The translations under genes were made by a program, and so were the position numbers. Below are positions 1 through 7,856 of a stretch of DNA of 15,600 nucleotides, piece by piece. How positions within the stretch are numbered: position 1 is the first letter of the stretch; each line of letters begins with the position of its first letter. The DNA comes from Clostridiales bacterium (GTDB lineage: Bacteria > Bacillota > Clostridia > Lachnospirales > Lachnospiraceae): contig JAJBVF010000573.1 of assembly GCA_020859965.1 (NCBI GenBank), positions 1 to 15,600 on the forward strand, read 5' to 3'. The notes beneath the pieces were generated by a model. It saw only the letters and a list, made by a program, of their open reading frames with translations. It was not told the DNA's origin and searched no databases.

Positions 1-590
1 TCATAGATACCGTCCAGTTTTTCCTGATTGTCCTTATACCACTGTCCCTCCGCTTTCCACGCGTTTAACCGTCGCGCGTCATCCGGATCATTTTTAAAAG
101 GCGACATCTGAGAAATCGTATACAACTTCCCCTCAAATGGAATCTGCGCGGAGGCCAGCAGCTTCTCATATTCCTGTGTCAGGTCATTCTCCCGCTGCAG
201 CTGCGGTATGATCTCCGGTGAGAATGTCTTCAGATCCATCTCCGCGTTCATAAACATCAGATCCCCATACTCCGCAGCAAACTCTGCGCGATAGGGGCTT
301 TCCAGCAGAGCCATCGTCCATGCCTGCTCGTATTCCTGCAGTTCCGGCAGGGCAGCATTCCAGAATTTCATTTCACCGTCATAATACTCATCGCGCGTAT
401 CGATGGAATGACGAATGTTCGCAAGCGAGGACATCGTCGAATTCTTTTTATCCAGCTCATCTTTCTTTAAAAACACTTCCCGGGCAGCCGTATAATTCTC
501 TGCTTCTTTCAGCTGCTGCGTCAATGCGGCAGTCTCCTGTTTTAATTTTTCAAGATCAGGTCTCGTATAAGTCATTTCTGAAAATTTCAT
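1..590 (-). CDS. M3-family oligoendopeptidase, N-terminal part (runs off left edge)
   Basis: Cytosolic zinc metallopeptidase of the PepF/M3 type that cleaves short peptides; this is family knowledge, because the HEXXH zinc site lies beyond the window edge. Visible are about 196 residues starting MKFSEMTYTRPDLEKLK, followed by a helical, charged stretch and segments such as LMFMNAEMDLKTF, IPFEGKLYTISQM and DPDDARRLNAWKAEGQW, which match the N-terminal helical part of clostridial M3 oligoendopeptidases. The ATG at 590 is preceded by AAAGGAG and an A-rich spacer, so the start is well supported. It is transcribed leftwards from a separate promoter (715-742) and lies beyond the terminator of the neighbouring peptide-importer operon. 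It could degrade peptides brought in by that importer, but this is inferred only from proximity. Confidence 0.85.
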   Translation of the reverse strand, partial: MKFSEMTYTRPDLEKLKQETAALTQQLKEAENYTAAREVFLKKDELDKKNSTMSSLANIRHSIDTRDEYYDGEMKFWNAALPELQEYEQAWTMALLESPYRAEFAAEYGDLMFMNAEMDLKTFSPEIIPQLQRENDLTQEYEKLLASAQIPFEGKLYTISQMSPFKNDPDDARRLNAWKAEGQWYKDNQEKLDGIY

Positions 591-714
591 TTTTCCTTTT
601 TCTCCTTTCGGACAGATTCTTCCTTCTTACACACAGTCTTATATTTCTTCCAGAAGCAAAGTAAAACGGCGAAAGCCCTCTCTTCTCTAAATAACAAAGT
701 GTGCGTCTATGGCT

Positions 715-742
715 ATTATACATAATTCTGCATTTAAATCAA
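715..742 (-). promoter_or_regulatory. Sigma-A promoter of the oligoendopeptidase gene
   Basis: On the minus strand TTGATT (737-742) and TATAAT (715-720) are separated by 16 bases. The -10 is perfect and the -35 matches TTGACA at four of six positions. The predicted transcript starts near 708 and gives a leader of about 118 bases before the ATG at 590. The promoter lies beyond the terminator at 812-844, so the peptidase should be transcribed independently of the upstream operon. Confidence 0.65.
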
Positions 743-811
743 CAAGCCCTGTCAGACTTTTCATGTCTCATTTTTTGTCACTGATTAGCCGTTTCACAGA
801 AAACAGGCTGT

Positions 812-844
812 AAAAAAGGGCTGCCGCAATCGTACGACAACCCT
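812..844 (-). terminator. Intrinsic terminator of the hydrolase/ABC/SDR operon
   Basis: Read on the minus strand, a 10-bp stem (AGGGTTGTCG pairing with CGGCAGCCCT, including two G-T pairs) with an 8-base loop is followed by a run of T. It begins 20 bases after the stop codon of the SDR-like gene, as expected for the end of a long operon. Confidence 0.85.
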
Positions 845-863
845 CCTGTTTATTCTATACTGT

Positions 864-1607
864 TTATCCGATATGGATTCCTCCGGTCAGATTAAAGACC
901 TGACCAGTGATGAATCCGGACTCTTCGCTCGCGATATATGCCACAAGGGCTCCGAATTCCTCAGCTGTGCCAATATGCCCCATGGGAATTCTGTGAGCGA
1001 TTGATTTTACATCAAAATCTGAATCTGTGCGCGGATCATGGTCATTAATCATCCCACTTCTGGCAATACAGTTTACCGTAATACCTTTGGCCGCCAGTTC
1101 TCTTGCCAGTGCGTAAGTCGCCGTAATGATCGCGCCTCTTGCTATGCTGTCCGCGAGGTTTTCCCCGCCAAAGCCATCCAACGCCCCTGCCGTGGAAGCA
1201 AAGATCATTCTCGGCGCGCTGCTCCTTTCCAGATATGGAATCGCGGCCTGCATCATCAGAAACGGAAGCGTTACCTGATGCTCCAGCTTATCCCTCAGCT
1301 TGTCCTCCGTAATCTGCTCTATACTGCAGACCTTATCCAGGGAACCTATCGTGTTGATCACGACGTCCACACTTCCGAATTCCCGTTCAATCTGTCCGAA
1401 AACGGCTCCGTCACCATTTTCATTGCTTACCGCAGCCACTCTTCCCGGACAGCCGCTAAGTGCAGCCACAATGTCCCCCGCGCTTTCCGGATTATGGGTA
1501 ACCATCACCACATTCATTCCCGCCTGAGCCAGAGCTTTCACAGCACCCTGGCCAATCCGGCCCGTAGCGCCTGCAAATACACAGGTTCTTCCTTTTAATG
1601 TTTCCAT
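864..1607 (-). CDS. SDR-family protein lacking the catalytic Tyr and Lys
   Basis: A 247-residue single-domain Rossmann protein of short-chain dehydrogenase length. The dinucleotide loop reads GATGRIGQG (residues 13-21), a GxxGxxG form more like extended/atypical SDRs than the classical TGxxxGxG. NTIG (85-88) replaces NNAG. The C-terminus (GFITGQVFNLTGG) is that of classical SDRs. Ser138 is present in FASTAGA, but the Tyr expected 13 residues later is Leu151 and the Lys four further on is Ile155 (ENLADSIARG). Ordinary SDR hydride transfer therefore looks impaired; it may bind NAD(P) or a ligand without standard catalysis, or use another mechanism. It is the last gene of the operon, 14 bases after the membrane protein gene, with AAGGAG before the ATG, and is followed by a terminator. 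Family certain, activity unknown. Confidence 0.9.
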   Translation of the reverse strand: METLKGRTCVFAGATGRIGQGAVKALAQAGMNVVMVTHNPESAGDIVAALSGCPGRVAAVSNENGDGAVFGQIEREFGSVDVVINTIGSLDKVCSIEQITEDKLRDKLEHQVTLPFLMMQAAIPYLERSSAPRMIFASTAGALDGFGGENLADSIARGAIITATYALARELAAKGITVNCIARSGMINDHDPRTDSDFDVKSIAHRIPMGHIGTAEEFGALVAYIASEESGFITGQVFNLTGGIHIG

Positions 1608-1621
1608 GCTAATCTCTCCTT

Positions 1622-2245
1622 TTATGCGGGCACAGTGCTGTATGTCGTCCTGCTCTCAATGTAGAAAATTACAGCGCAAAAGCCTGCACCAAGAAGATAT
1701 CTGACCAGGCAGTTCAGAACCGTCCCACTGTATTCAATCTGATTAATCAAATAATAGAGCACTGTAGAGACAGCCGTCAGCAGAATCGACACGATCAGAA
1801 GTCTCAGCGCATTTTTGATCGGCCTGCAGGCTCTCTTCCAGCCGGATATTGTCATGCTTCTGGGTGCCGCCACATAATGGCACAGCACCACAAAAAGCCA
1901 CAGGTATGAACCTATGCTCAGAGCCTGAAGCAGATTGACATACCATACATGATTTGCGCCGATGGCCGGCAGCGCGGCGGAGCAAAATAACAGACAGGAG
2001 ACGACCGCAAGCAACGGATAGGCCACCTTCATCCCGTACCAGCATGCGTCAGAAAACTCCTGACGATAATACTGGCCGCGGTAAATACGGCTGATCCTGC
2101 TTCCCTTACCGTTCTTTTTCGGAACCAGGACTTCTTCATAATCCTCAAAGAATTTCTGATATGCTCTGCTTCCGCTTTTTTCCTTCTTTTTTCCGTCAAC
2201 CTCGCCCTTGCGGTAGCTTTCACCCAACCCGTCTCTGTAATCCAT
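1622..2245 (-). CDS. Four-helix membrane protein of unknown family
   Basis: A 207-residue protein that I do not recognise. Residues 1-65 are hydrophilic and strongly charged (KKKEKSGSRAYQKFFEDYEE, then KKNGKGSRISRIYRGQYYR) and probably cytosolic. Four hydrophobic segments follow at about 72-96, 103-124, 147-168 and 175-196, with a basic loop (APRSMTISGWKRACRPIK) between the second and third. There is no signal peptide and no known catalytic motif. It lies between the second importer ATPase gene (12-base gap) and the SDR-like gene (14-base gap), with GGGAGAG before its ATG, so it is almost certainly co-transcribed. It might be an accessory membrane subunit of the importer or anchor the SDR-like protein; both ideas rest on position alone. 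Confidence 0.8.
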   Translation of the reverse strand: MDYRDGLGESYRKGEVDGKKKEKSGSRAYQKFFEDYEEVLVPKKNGKGSRISRIYRGQYYRQEFSDACWYGMKVAYPLLAVVSCLLFCSAALPAIGANHVWYVNLLQALSIGSYLWLFVVLCHYVAAPRSMTISGWKRACRPIKNALRLLIVSILLTAVSTVLYYLINQIEYSGTVLNCLVRYLLGAGFCAVIFYIESRTTYSTVPA

Positions 2246-2257
2246 TATCTCTCCCTG

Positions 2258-3208
2258 TTAATTAATCTCATTCACCCGGCAGCAGGAAACAAAATGCCCC
2301 TTGCTGACTTCTATTGGCTTCTGCGGTTCCCTGCACGCCTCCGTAGCATATGGGCATCTTGCCGCAAAACGGCATCCGGGGGCCGGGTTAATCGGCGAGG
2401 TAATCTCTCCCTTCAGCTGCACTCTCTGCATAGGATGATCAATGTCAGTAGATGGTATCGCAGAAAGCAACGCCTTCGTATAGGGATGCAGGGTATGCTC
2501 AAACAGTTCTTCCGTAGGAGCCTTCTCCACCATCTGTCCCAGATACATGACCAGAATGTTGTTGGAAATATGCCGCACAACGGACAGATCATGAGTGACG
2601 AACATATAAGCCGTTCCGGTCTGCTCCTGAATATCCATCAACAGATTCAGCACCTGCGCCTGAATGGAAACATCAAGTGCCGATACAGGCTCATCACAGA
2701 CGATAAATTCAGGATTCAATGCCAGCGCTCTGGCGATGCCCACTCTCTGGCGGCGGCCGCCGTCCAGCTCATGCGGATAGGATTGTCGCAAACGCTCATC
2801 AATTCCCACCAGATTCATAAGTCGGGCAGCTTCCTGCTTGAGTTCTTTCTTATTTTTAAAACGACCAGAATTTTTCAGAGGCTCCTCGATAGTGGTCTCG
2901 ATACGGAAACGAGAATTCAGAGAAGAGTAAGGATCCTGAAATACGATCTGCATTTTTTCCCGTACACGTTTCAGATCCTTTCCTTTTACATGAGTGATAT
3001 CCTCGCCGTTCAGACAGATCTGTCCGTCTGTCGCCTCCTGAAGATGAATGATCGTTCTTCCCAGTGTGCTTTTCCCGCAGCCGGATTCACCCACCACTCC
3101 AAGTGTTTCTCCTTTGTCGATGGTAAAAGAGATGCCATCCACCGCGTGATTTACTCCGGCGGGAACCTTAAAGTATTTTTTGAGATTATTTACTTCTAAT
3201 AATGACAT
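2258..3208 (-). CDS. dppF: Dipeptide/oligopeptide ABC importer ATPase, DppF/OppF type
   Basis: Second ATPase of a peptide-type (PepT family) ABC importer; it hydrolyses ATP at the inner membrane face to drive uptake. It shows Walker A GESGCGKST, Q-loop VFQDPYSSLN, Walker B FIVCDEP, D-loop SALD and H-loop VTHD. The C-terminal oligopeptide-transporter extension carries four cysteines (GCRFAARCPYATEAC, then SCC). The signature reads LDGGRRQR rather than LSGGQ, a variant I recall from some clostridial DppF-like proteins. The start is chosen at the second of two adjacent ATGs (3211 and 3208), because AGGAGG lies 7 bases before it; the ATG at 3211 overlaps the stop of the preceding gene as ATGA and is equally possible. 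An ATG at 3244 would lie inside the previous gene and is less likely. The product is about 316 residues. Confidence 0.9.
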   Translation of the reverse strand: MSLLEVNNLKKYFKVPAGVNHAVDGISFTIDKGETLGVVGESGCGKSTLGRTIIHLQEATDGQICLNGEDITHVKGKDLKRVREKMQIVFQDPYSSLNSRFRIETTIEEPLKNSGRFKNKKELKQEAARLMNLVGIDERLRQSYPHELDGGRRQRVGIARALALNPEFIVCDEPVSALDVSIQAQVLNLLMDIQEQTGTAYMFVTHDLSVVRHISNNILVMYLGQMVEKAPTEELFEHTLHPYTKALLSAIPSTDIDHPMQRVQLKGEITSPINPAPGCRFAARCPYATEACREPQKPIEVSKGHFVSCCRVNEIN

Positions 3209-4182
3209 CATCCTACCTCCTGTTGCAGATTTATACAGCGGCAAAAATGCCTTGGCTTAACCTCCGCGAACGGAATATCTCCCCCTCTGCATGCCTCCGT
3301 AGCATGCGGACAGCGCGGCGCGAAGGCGCAGCCTGCGGGCAGGTTCGTCGGATCCGGCGGCGAGCCGGCAATGGGCTTTAAGCGCTTCTGTCCCTGCGTC
3401 ATGCTGGGAAGAGAGCCGAACAGTCCATGAGTATAAGGATGCTGCGGGTTTTTGAACAGCTCACGCTTATCCGCATACTCAATAATCTTCCCCGCATAAA
3501 TCACGGCCACATTGTCGCTGGTCTCTGCTACAACTCCCAGATCGTGAGTAATCAGGATCATAGACGTGTTGTATTTCTTTTTCAGATCCCGAATCAGATC
3601 CAGTACCTGTGCCTGGATCGTCACGTCCAGCGCAGTGGTTGGTTCATCTGCAAGCAGCAGAGTCGGATTGCAGGCAAGAGCCATAGCGATTACCACCCTC
3701 TGCTTCATTCCTCCGGAAAACTCAAAAGGATATTCCACCGCGCGCTCTCTGGGGATTCCTACCATCTCCAGCATATCCCCGGCCTTCGTTTGCGCTTCCT
3801 CCTTCGTATATTTGTTGTGAAGCAAAAGCCCTTCCTCAATCTGCGCTCCCACCGTCATCAGCGGATTCAGCGCCGTCATGGGATCCTGAAAGATCATGGC
3901 AATCTTTCCGCCGCGGATGCCCAGCATTTCCTCCTCAGAAAGACTGGTCAGTTCCTGACCGTCCAGCGTAATTTTCCCTCCCAGCATCTTTGCCGGAGGA
4001 TTCGGAAGGATTCCCAGAATTGACCGGGCAATGGTGGTTTTTCCGGCTCCCGTCTCTCCCACAAGCGCCAGGGTTTCGCCTTTTTTCATGCTGAAAGAGA
4101 CTTTGTTAACGGCCTGTACTATTTTCTTCCCGGAGGTATAAATGACCTCCAGGTCTTCGACCTTTAAATATTCTTCAGCCAT
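3208..4182 (-). CDS. dppD: Dipeptide/oligopeptide ABC importer ATPase, DppD/OppD type
   Basis: First ATPase of the importer, 324 residues, the usual length for DppD/OppD. Walker A is GETGAGKTT, the Q-loop MIFQDPMTALNPL, the signature FSGGMKQR, Walker B LLLADEP with D-loop TALD, and the H-loop LITHD. The C-terminal domain has the cysteine-containing segment GCAFAPRCPHATEAC and a final CRC, as in DppD proteins where these residues have been linked to an iron-sulphur cluster. GGAGGGAG before the ATG supports the start. The stop overlaps the start region of the following ATPase gene, suggesting coupled translation, and the permease gene ends 11 bases upstream. Substrate specificity sits in the binding protein, so 'dipeptide' is a family label only. 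Confidence 0.93.
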   Translation of the reverse strand: MAEEYLKVEDLEVIYTSGKKIVQAVNKVSFSMKKGETLALVGETGAGKTTIARSILGILPNPPAKMLGGKITLDGQELTSLSEEEMLGIRGGKIAMIFQDPMTALNPLMTVGAQIEEGLLLHNKYTKEEAQTKAGDMLEMVGIPRERAVEYPFEFSGGMKQRVVIAMALACNPTLLLADEPTTALDVTIQAQVLDLIRDLKKKYNTSMILITHDLGVVAETSDNVAVIYAGKIIEYADKRELFKNPQHPYTHGLFGSLPSMTQGQKRLKPIAGSPPDPTNLPAGCAFAPRCPHATEACRGGDIPFAEVKPRHFCRCINLQQEVG

Positions 4183-4193
4183 TTTTCTCCCTC

Positions 4194-5060
4194 CTATTTT
4201 CTCAGCTTCGGATCCATTGCGTCACGCAGACCATCGCCGATCAGATTGATGGACAGAACCGTCAACGCGATGATAATACCCGGAAACATAATCAGATACG
4301 GATAATTCAGAATATGCGTCCGCGCATCCGCCAGCATGGCACCCCATTCCGGTGTCGGCGGCTGAACGCCAAGTCCAATATAAGAAAGTGCCGCGGCCAT
4401 AGTAATATTCATGCCGATGCCCATAGTCATATCTACGATAATCGGAGAAATGACGTTCGGAAGCATGTGTTTGAACATGATCGTCGACTTTGAGCAGTTG
4501 ATGGATTCCGCCGCTTCCAGATATTCTTTGGATCGCTCCGAGAGAATCTGCCCGCGGATCAAACGCACACCGGTGGGCACATTTCCTACTGCCAGCGCAA
4601 TTACCGTATTCGTAAATCCGGCACCCAGTGTAGCGGAGATCAGAATACACAGCAGCATGCTTGGCAGAGAAGACCAGATATCCATCAGACGCATGATCAG
4701 CGTTTCAGTCTTTCCTCCAAAATAACCGGCAAAACTTCCGATGAATGCTCCCACGCCAGAGCCGACGATCGCAGCGCAAAGACCAAGCGCGAGAGAATAC
4801 CTGCCGCCATAGAGAATACGGCTTAACTGATCGCGTCCCATACCGTCTGTACCAAAAAGGTGCTTTAAGCTGGGACCTTTATACATGGCCGTCAGATCCA
4901 TATCATTGGGGCCATAGGGCGCAACGATGGGCGCAAATACGCAGACGATCACAATCAGCAGGAAGAGCACCGTGCCGACCCGCGCGCCACCATTTTCCCA
5001 TATTCTGGCCAGAGTCTCTGCGAAAAGAGAAACTTTCTTTTCCTTTTTTTCTTTTTTCAT
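4194..5060 (-). CDS. dppC: ABC importer permease, DppC/OppC type
   Basis: Membrane subunit of the importer, 288 residues. A very basic cytosolic N-terminus (MKKEKKEKKVS) precedes the first membrane helix (about 27-50, GTVLFLLIVIVCVFAPIVAPYG) and the sequence NDMDLTAMYKGPSLKHLFGTDGMGRDQLSRILYGGR, characteristic of DppC proteins. The remaining helices form the transmembrane domain, and EAAESINCSKSTIMFKHMLPN is the EAA loop that contacts the ATPases. Its ATG overlaps the stop of the partner permease gene by four bases (ATGA), so the two permeases are probably made in equal amounts. Nothing seems truncated. Confidence 0.93.
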   Translation of the reverse strand: MKKEKKEKKVSLFAETLARIWENGGARVGTVLFLLIVIVCVFAPIVAPYGPNDMDLTAMYKGPSLKHLFGTDGMGRDQLSRILYGGRYSLALGLCAAIVGSGVGAFIGSFAGYFGGKTETLIMRLMDIWSSLPSMLLCILISATLGAGFTNTVIALAVGNVPTGVRLIRGQILSERSKEYLEAAESINCSKSTIMFKHMLPNVISPIIVDMTMGIGMNITMAAALSYIGLGVQPPTPEWGAMLADARTHILNYPYLIMFPGIIIALTVLSINLIGDGLRDAMDPKLRK

Positions 5061-6013
5061 TTTTTGCCCACCTTCTTTCTGGAACCGGAATACTGCGCTT
5101 TGATCCGGGGATCTACAAATGCGTAGGTAAGATCAACCAGGAGCATGGAAATAGCAGTAAACACAGCAAAGAAAAGAACGCAGATGCGCACTACCGGATA
5201 ATCCCTGGAATTGATCGATGTCAACAGGTACAGCCCCACACCCGGTATAGAAAATACGCTTTCAATTACAGGCGTTCCCGCCACAATCTTAGAAAAACCA
5301 TTTCCAATCGAAGTAATGATCGGCATCAGCGCATTCGGGAGCATATGGCCGTAAACCACCTTTTTCTCCACCTGACCCTTAGCTCTGGCCGTTGTGATAT
5401 AGTCCTCACGGAATACTCCCAGCATAGAAGCTCTGGTCTGACGGGCATTTACCGCGATGCCTGCCAGAGCCGCACACAAAATCGGCATTACATAATACCT
5501 GGGACCTCCGATTCCATAGGCAGGCAGAATGTTCAGCTTTGCTGAGAATAAAAGAATCATCATCAGCGCAACCCAGAAATCCGGCGCTGATATAAAGACC
5601 ATGGCGATTCCCATAGTCAGAGAATCCTGCCATTTGCCTTCGTGCGGTGCCGCGAAAATACCCATCAGCAGACCACTCGAGAGGTTCAGCACCATTGCTG
5701 CCAGTCCGATGATGATGGTTCTGGGAAGACGAACGACTAATTCCTCAACCACAGGTTTGTTGTAGGCCCATGAGGTGCCAAGATCCCATTTGATAAATGT
5801 GTTGTAAAAAAATTCGCCTAGCTGCTGCAGATAGGATTTGTCGAGGCCAAGTATGTGGCGCATATTTTCGACATCCGCTGCTGTGGCACTGCCGCCCGCG
5901 AAAACGACCGCAGGATCTCCGGGCGTAAAATACAAAATCGTGAAAATGGCAAAAGCAGTACCCAAAAGGATGACAATCATCCAGAATAACCGGTTCACAA
6001 TATATCTTGCCAT
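5057..6013 (-). CDS. dppB: ABC importer permease, DppB/OppB type
   Basis: Partner permease, 318 residues, with the classical DppB beginning: MARYIVNRLFWMIVILLGTA forms the first helix and is followed by FTPGDPA. The EAA loop is DYITTARAKGQVEKKVVYGH followed by MLPNALMP. The last helices end in LLVDLTYAFVDPRIK, usual for this family. AAGAGG seven bases before the ATG supports the start. The gene follows the binding-protein gene after 91 bases that contain a hairpin (6035-6076), which would make the permeases less abundant than the binding protein. Together with DppC it forms the channel of the importer. Confidence 0.93.
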   Translation of the reverse strand: MARYIVNRLFWMIVILLGTAFAIFTILYFTPGDPAVVFAGGSATAADVENMRHILGLDKSYLQQLGEFFYNTFIKWDLGTSWAYNKPVVEELVVRLPRTIIIGLAAMVLNLSSGLLMGIFAAPHEGKWQDSLTMGIAMVFISAPDFWVALMMILLFSAKLNILPAYGIGGPRYYVMPILCAALAGIAVNARQTRASMLGVFREDYITTARAKGQVEKKVVYGHMLPNALMPIITSIGNGFSKIVAGTPVIESVFSIPGVGLYLLTSINSRDYPVVRICVLFFAVFTAISMLLVDLTYAFVDPRIKAQYSGSRKKVGKK

Positions 6014-6034
6014 ATGTATACCTCTTTAATTTTT

Positions 6035-6076
6035 AAAAATATGGATGGCGGGAGGGTGCCCCGCTCATCCATATTT
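6035..6076 (-). terminator. Hairpin between binding-protein and permease genes (attenuating terminator)
   Basis: On the minus strand an 11-bp stem (plus-strand arms 6037-6047 and 6066-6076) continues, after a one-base bulge, into five G-C pairs (6048-6052 with 6060-6064) around a 7-base loop. Five T follow or form the base of the stem. It sits after the binding-protein stop and before the permease start. Such hairpins are known in binding-protein operons to lower downstream expression or to protect the upstream mRNA from decay; that role here is inferred. Confidence 0.6.
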
Positions 6077-6104
6077 ACCGTCAAGATACCGTCTGTTTTT
6101 TTAC

Positions 6105-7715
6105 TTAATCCAGATAATAGTCACAGGAGCCCGGGCGAAGGAATTCACTCTCTCTGTAAACCAGGGAAGCGAAATCATCGCTGTAAACGGCCGTCATACG
6201 AGGTGTGCATACTGCATAATAGTAAGCATTTTCAAGAATATAATCATGGAGCATTGTCATATTCTCTTCCGTATGTCCTTCTACAGTCGCGCACTCCAGA
6301 AGATAGCTCTGAAGGGTATCGTCGCTGATCTTAGCCATGTTGTAGCCATCGCCAAACTCTTCGTTATTCATCGGACGGTTCCACTCGCCAACCTGAGAAC
6401 CACCACCGATATCCTTATAGAGCAGATCCCAGTTTGCAGGATCCAGCATATCTGTTTCAAGAAGCGTTCCATCCTCAGAATTGATTGTTACATTAATGCC
6501 GACCTGCAGCAGCATGGTCTGAATCATGGTGCAGGCAGATTTGGAAGCTTCATCTGTCGGGCAAAGCAGAACAAGCTCTTCTCCGTTGTAGGAAGACTGA
6601 TCCAGATATTCCTTTGCCTTATCCAGGTCGTATACTGCCATATAGTTGCCTTCCGCGCTCTCCCATTCCTCGTTGTAATCAGAGAAGAACGGAGTTCCGA
6701 ATGCCTTAGCCGCGTCATAGGTTCCTGCTACCATAGCCACTGCCTCGTTGTCGATAGCGTAGAAGATAGCCATTCTAAGATTTACATCTGCAGTGATCTT
6801 ACCGTCGTAGCAGTTCGGGAACAGTACCTCTACCGTAGAACCCTGTGTCTCATAGACCAAATGGCCATCCGCATACTGTCCGCCTTCCTCGAAATCTGCC
6901 AGATTCTCACTCGGTACCTGCTCGGTATACTGAATCTGGTCGGTGGAAAGAGCAATCACATGCTGAGATGTTTCAGAGATGATGTCATACTCGAGCGTCT
7001 GCACATTAGCAAGGTGCTCCACATCACACAGCTCATCGGTCTGCCAGTAATTATCGTTTGCTTCCATGACAATCTTTGCACCTGCCACGTATTCGGTCAC
7101 CACATAAGGTCCGGTGCCTACCGGGTCAGAAGCCATTGCATGATCATTGTATGCCTGCTCGGATACGATATGTACACGACACAAAGGCCATTCCAGCTCG
7201 CCTACACTGTCGATTGCCTTGGTCCAATGGAACCTTACCGTGTAATCATCCACTGCTTCAACACTCTCAAAGGTATCGAATTTCATCGCTTTACCGGCGT
7301 CAATGAGGAGCTGATAGGAAAAGACAACGTCGCTGGCTGTAATATTGTTTCCGTCTGAATCAGTAATGTAGTCATACAGCTCTACATCCCAGGTCAGCTC
7401 GTCTACCTCGGTATAGCCTGTTGTCATGATCGGAACATAGTCATTGTCTCTGAAGTCAAACAGAGACTCAAAATAGTTCTTCGAAGTATACTGTGCGCTG
7501 TTGTCACCATAACCTGTAGGACCCAGATCTACCGGATCGCTCGGAATCGCTACCGTCACCTTCTCATAACGTTCATCCGAATTTGCGGTGGACGTGCGGC
7601 TGGTGTCTATCTCTGCAGCCAGTGCAGCAAAGGACAGGGAGCCTGCAACAAGGCCAGCGGTCAGTACGATACTGACTCCACGGGATACTTTCTTTAAACC
7701 AATTTTCCTTTTCAT
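6105..7715 (-). CDS. Extracellular substrate-binding protein of the peptide ABC importer (SBP family 5)
   Basis: A 536-residue family 5 solute-binding protein, the receptor that gives the importer its specificity. The segment ELTWDVELYDYITDSDG, then ITASDVVFSYQLLI, is the family hallmark, followed by DPVGTGPYVV and the DLDKAKEYLDQ region. The N-terminus is a Sec signal (basic MKRKIGLKKVSR, hydrophobic core about 14-33) with a likely signal peptidase I site at ALA/AE near residue 33. There is no lipobox cysteine, which Gram-positive binding proteins normally have, so surface retention is unexplained. The start has a near-perfect AAAGGAGG. The gene lies 141 bases after the hydrolase gene and directly before the permeases. 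Ligand unknown; peptides, nickel complexes or other small solutes are all found in this family. Confidence 0.93.
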   Translation of the reverse strand: MKRKIGLKKVSRGVSIVLTAGLVAGSLSFAALAAEIDTSRTSTANSDERYEKVTVAIPSDPVDLGPTGYGDNSAQYTSKNYFESLFDFRDNDYVPIMTTGYTEVDELTWDVELYDYITDSDGNNITASDVVFSYQLLIDAGKAMKFDTFESVEAVDDYTVRFHWTKAIDSVGELEWPLCRVHIVSEQAYNDHAMASDPVGTGPYVVTEYVAGAKIVMEANDNYWQTDELCDVEHLANVQTLEYDIISETSQHVIALSTDQIQYTEQVPSENLADFEEGGQYADGHLVYETQGSTVEVLFPNCYDGKITADVNLRMAIFYAIDNEAVAMVAGTYDAAKAFGTPFFSDYNEEWESAEGNYMAVYDLDKAKEYLDQSSYNGEELVLLCPTDEASKSACTMIQTMLLQVGINVTINSEDGTLLETDMLDPANWDLLYKDIGGGSQVGEWNRPMNNEEFGDGYNMAKISDDTLQSYLLECATVEGHTEENMTMLHDYILENAYYYAVCTPRMTAVYSDDFASLVYRESEFLRPGSCDYYLD

Positions 7716-7765
7716 TTTGTACCTCCTTTTACAATATATAATTTATGTTGCATTTTATTTATGCC

Positions 7766-7829
7766 CACTACCGGAAAGCAAAAACCGCGCAATGCACCCT
7801 CTTGCGTTTTGTCTCCGCCTCCGGCAGTG
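7766..7829 (-). promoter_or_regulatory. Inverted repeat in the gap before the binding-protein gene
   Basis: A 10-base arm CACTACCGGA (7766-7775) pairs with TCCGGCAGTG (7820-7829), one position being a G-T pair when read as minus-strand RNA. Inside, CGCAA (7788-7792) can pair with TTGCG (7802-7806). The segment lies in the 141-base gap between hydrolase and binding-protein genes. It may be an mRNA processing or stabilising structure. No T run follows, so it is not a standard terminator, and I see no convincing promoter in the gap. Confidence 0.35.
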
Positions 7830-7856
7830 AGGTAAAAAACGAATATACTGTGTTCC

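Noticed and set aside
3212..3244. Upstream ATG adding 12 residues to the DppF-like ATPase
   Set aside because: It lies inside the preceding gene without a ribosome binding site, while AGGAGG stands right before the ATG pair at 3208-3211.
2294..4023. Long plus-strand frames opposite the two ATPase genes
   Set aside because: They are antisense to clear ABC ATPases with all motifs, have no ribosome binding sites and encode low-complexity, His/Arg-rich sequence.
6045..7358. 437-codon plus-strand frame opposite the binding-protein gene
   Set aside because: It is the complement of a clear SBP family 5 gene, lacks family motifs and translation signals, and is a by-product of codon bias.
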